Origin: Treponema sp.
GTDB lineage: Bacteria; Spirochaetota; Spirochaetia; Treponematales; Breznakiellaceae
Direction of reading: 5' to 3'
DNA length: 6,402 nt
NCBI GenBank assembly: GCA_031290325.1
Contig: JAITNU010000034.1
Coordinates: forward strand, 1-6,402
Part shown: positions 5,805 to 6,402 of the stretch, piece by piece
Numbering within the stretch: the stretch's first letter is position 1
Layout of the letters: each line of letters begins with the position of its first letter
The notes under the pieces: model-generated
Told to the model about the DNA's origin: nothing
Databases searched by the model: none
What the model saw: the letters and a program-made list of their open reading frames with translations, nothing else
Position numbers and translations under genes: made by a program

Positions 5805-5829
5805 CCCCCCCCACCCCCCCCCCCCCCCC
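5805..5829. repeat. Homopolymeric C tract, C8-A-C16
   Basis: Eight C (5805-5812), one A, then sixteen C (5814-5829). Tracts of this length are prone to slipped-strand length change. In Treponema pallidum, poly-G tracts upstream of some tpr genes are established phase-variation elements. Here the tract lies about 140 bases before the ATG of a secreted protein. CCACCCCC (5811-5818) is the exact complement of GGGGGTGG (5749-5756), and the C-run can also pair with GGGGG in the terminator (5869-5873). Confidence 0.85.
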
Positions 5830-5864
5830 TATACATACAGAACATACATAGTCTGTTCTCTAAC

Positions 5865-5890
5865 AGGCGGGGGTATTTTTACGCCTTTTT
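5865..5890 (+). terminator. Intrinsic terminator between the poly-C tract and the CsgG-like gene
   Basis: AGGCG (5865-5869) pairs with CGCCT (5882-5886), or AGGC/GCCT with an inner GTA/TAC stem and a GGGG bulge, directly followed by T5 (5886-5890). It could end the transcript from 5603-5631 or act as an attenuator whose G-run is captured by the poly-C tract. Confidence 0.6.
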
Positions 5891-5902
5891 ATTGAGGGTC
5901 TA

Positions 5903-5944
5903 TTGAAAAAATATCCTAGTATTCATATAGGAATACTAGGATAT
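5903..5944 (+). promoter_or_regulatory. Perfect 14-bp palindrome over a likely promoter of the CsgG-like gene
   Basis: ATATCCTAGTATTC (5911-5924) and GAATACTAGGATAT (5931-5944) are exact inverted copies around ATATAG. A promoter TTGAAA (5903-5908), 17 bases, TATAGG (5926-5931) would have its -10 box at the centre of the palindrome, as expected for an operator. In RNA from an upstream start the same sequence forms a 14-bp stem 11 bases before the Shine-Dalgarno. Confidence 0.6.
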
Positions 5945-5967
5945 ATATTATTATTGGAGGTTTGTCT

Positions 5968-6402
5968 ATGAAAAACATGAAACTATTTTTGGCAGGTATG
6001 CTACTCTCTCTTTTTGCGATATCGGCTTTTGCCCAGCAGGATTCCCTTCCGATGGATCAGGCTATCAGCAGTTCTATGAGTACCCTGCTCATGCGCCTGC
6101 CGGAACAGACTAAGGTCGCGATCTTGAACTTCACCGCTCCCAATGCCGCTGTTTCGGATTACATCATCGAAGAATTGATTGCCTTCATTGTCAACAACAG
6201 TACACACACCGTGGTTGACCGGCAAAACCTGGAGACGCTGCAACGAGAGATGAATTTCCAGCTCTCCGGCGAAGTTGATGACACAACTGCTCAGAGTATT
6301 GGCAAGAAAGTGGGGGCCAATACCATTGTTTCAGGCTCCCTCACGCCGCTGGGCAAAGGCTATCGTCTGCGGCTTCGCGCTATCAACGTTGAGACTGCCG
6401 AG
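5968..6402 (+). CDS. Secreted CsgG/LpoB-like protein, N-terminal part (runs off the window)
   Basis: 145 residues are visible, with no stop before the window end. The ATG is supported by GGAGG (5956-5960) seven bases upstream. A signal peptide spans residues 1-22 (MKNMK, hydrophobic core, AFA then QQ), giving signal peptidase I cleavage after Ala22; there is no lipobox, unlike CsgG and LpoB themselves. Residues 48-145 show the fold pattern of the CsgG/LpoB/TolB-N group: the strand TKVAILNF (48-55), the helix SDYIIEELI (63-71), then VVDRQNLETLQREM (82-95), and the IGKKVGANTIVSGSL segment (111-125). Such proteins act in the envelope, in secretion pores or as activators of cell-wall synthases. 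Which applies here cannot be told from half a protein. Its control region contains a palindrome, a terminator and a poly-C tract, so variable expression is possible. Confidence 0.82.
   Translation, partial: MKNMKLFLAGMLLSLFAISAFAQQDSLPMDQAISSSMSTLLMRLPEQTKVAILNFTAPNAAVSDYIIEELIAFIVNNSTHTVVDRQNLETLQREMNFQLSGEVDDTTAQSIGKKVGANTIVSGSLTPLGKGYRLRLRAINVETAE

Larger units (their letters stand above)
5523..5967 (+). other. Intergenic region rich in control signals
   Basis: No convincing gene lies here. In order it holds a weak hairpin, a near-consensus promoter, a G-run, two small palindromes (ATACAA-GCG-TTGTAT at 5775-5789 and GATAT-GTA-ATATC at 5793-5805), the poly-C tract, an AGAACA/TGTTCT stem (5839-5844 with 5854-5859), an intrinsic terminator, and a large palindrome before the next gene. 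Each main element has its own entry. Confidence 0.6.

Noticed and set aside
5603..5851. 82-codon frame starting TTG and ending in a Pro-rich run
   Set aside because: The start codon is the -35 box of a good promoter, the proline run is only the poly-C tract, and the inner ATG at 5642 has no Shine-Dalgarno. A frame that changes with tract length remains a remote possibility.

Overview
The window looks like an accessory stretch of a spirochete chromosome, most likely a Treponema of the insect-gut type. This is an inference from style, not from a marker gene. The signs are a relaxed-lipobox lipoprotein with a low-complexity Gly/Ser/Asp linker and a Treponema-like Ig-type repeat, a multidomain membrane diguanylate cyclase, a secreted CsgG/LpoB-like protein, and a long homopolymeric C tract upstream of that last gene. 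No rRNA, tRNA, transposase or cas gene is visible.

Layout. 1-139: non-coding, with a hairpin plus T-run for a gene left of the window. 140-1102 (-): predicted outer-surface lipoprotein. 1199-1215 (-): short terminator. 1217-1444 (-): 75-residue protein of unknown function. 1445-1659: compact divergent control region holding a strong minus-strand promoter, a 10-bp inverted repeat at the start of its transcript, one complete type I-C-like CRISPR repeat in the 5' leader, and putative operators for the regulator on the other side. 1660-1995 (+): small XRE-family regulator. 2034-3158 (-): iron-containing alcohol dehydrogenase, convergent with the regulator. 3159-3470: second divergent control region with two back-to-back promoters whose -10 boxes lie in the arms of a perfect 11-bp inverted repeat, then a leader that can fold into several stems. 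3471-5522 (+): membrane-anchored sensor, DHp, receiver, GGDEF protein without an ATPase domain. 5523-5967: 445 bases with no convincing gene but a near-consensus promoter, a C8-A-C16 tract, a terminator and a perfect 14-bp palindrome. 5968-6402 (+): start of a secreted CsgG/LpoB-like protein cut by the window end.

How the parts may work together. The 75-residue gene and the XRE gene form a divergent pair with the operator-like repeats between them, so the XRE protein probably controls both. The two proteins also share a short helical motif. The alcohol dehydrogenase and the cyclase are divergent and may be co-regulated through the mirrored operator. The most unusual element is the promoter, leader and single CRISPR repeat unit. 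It resembles a spacer-less (naive or collapsed) CRISPR array whose transcript runs straight into the ribosome-binding site of a small gene, or a repeat co-opted for regulation. The second is the poly-C tract, whose bases can pair either with an upstream G-run or with the G-run of the following terminator, which would allow length-dependent (phase-variable) expression of the CsgG-like gene.
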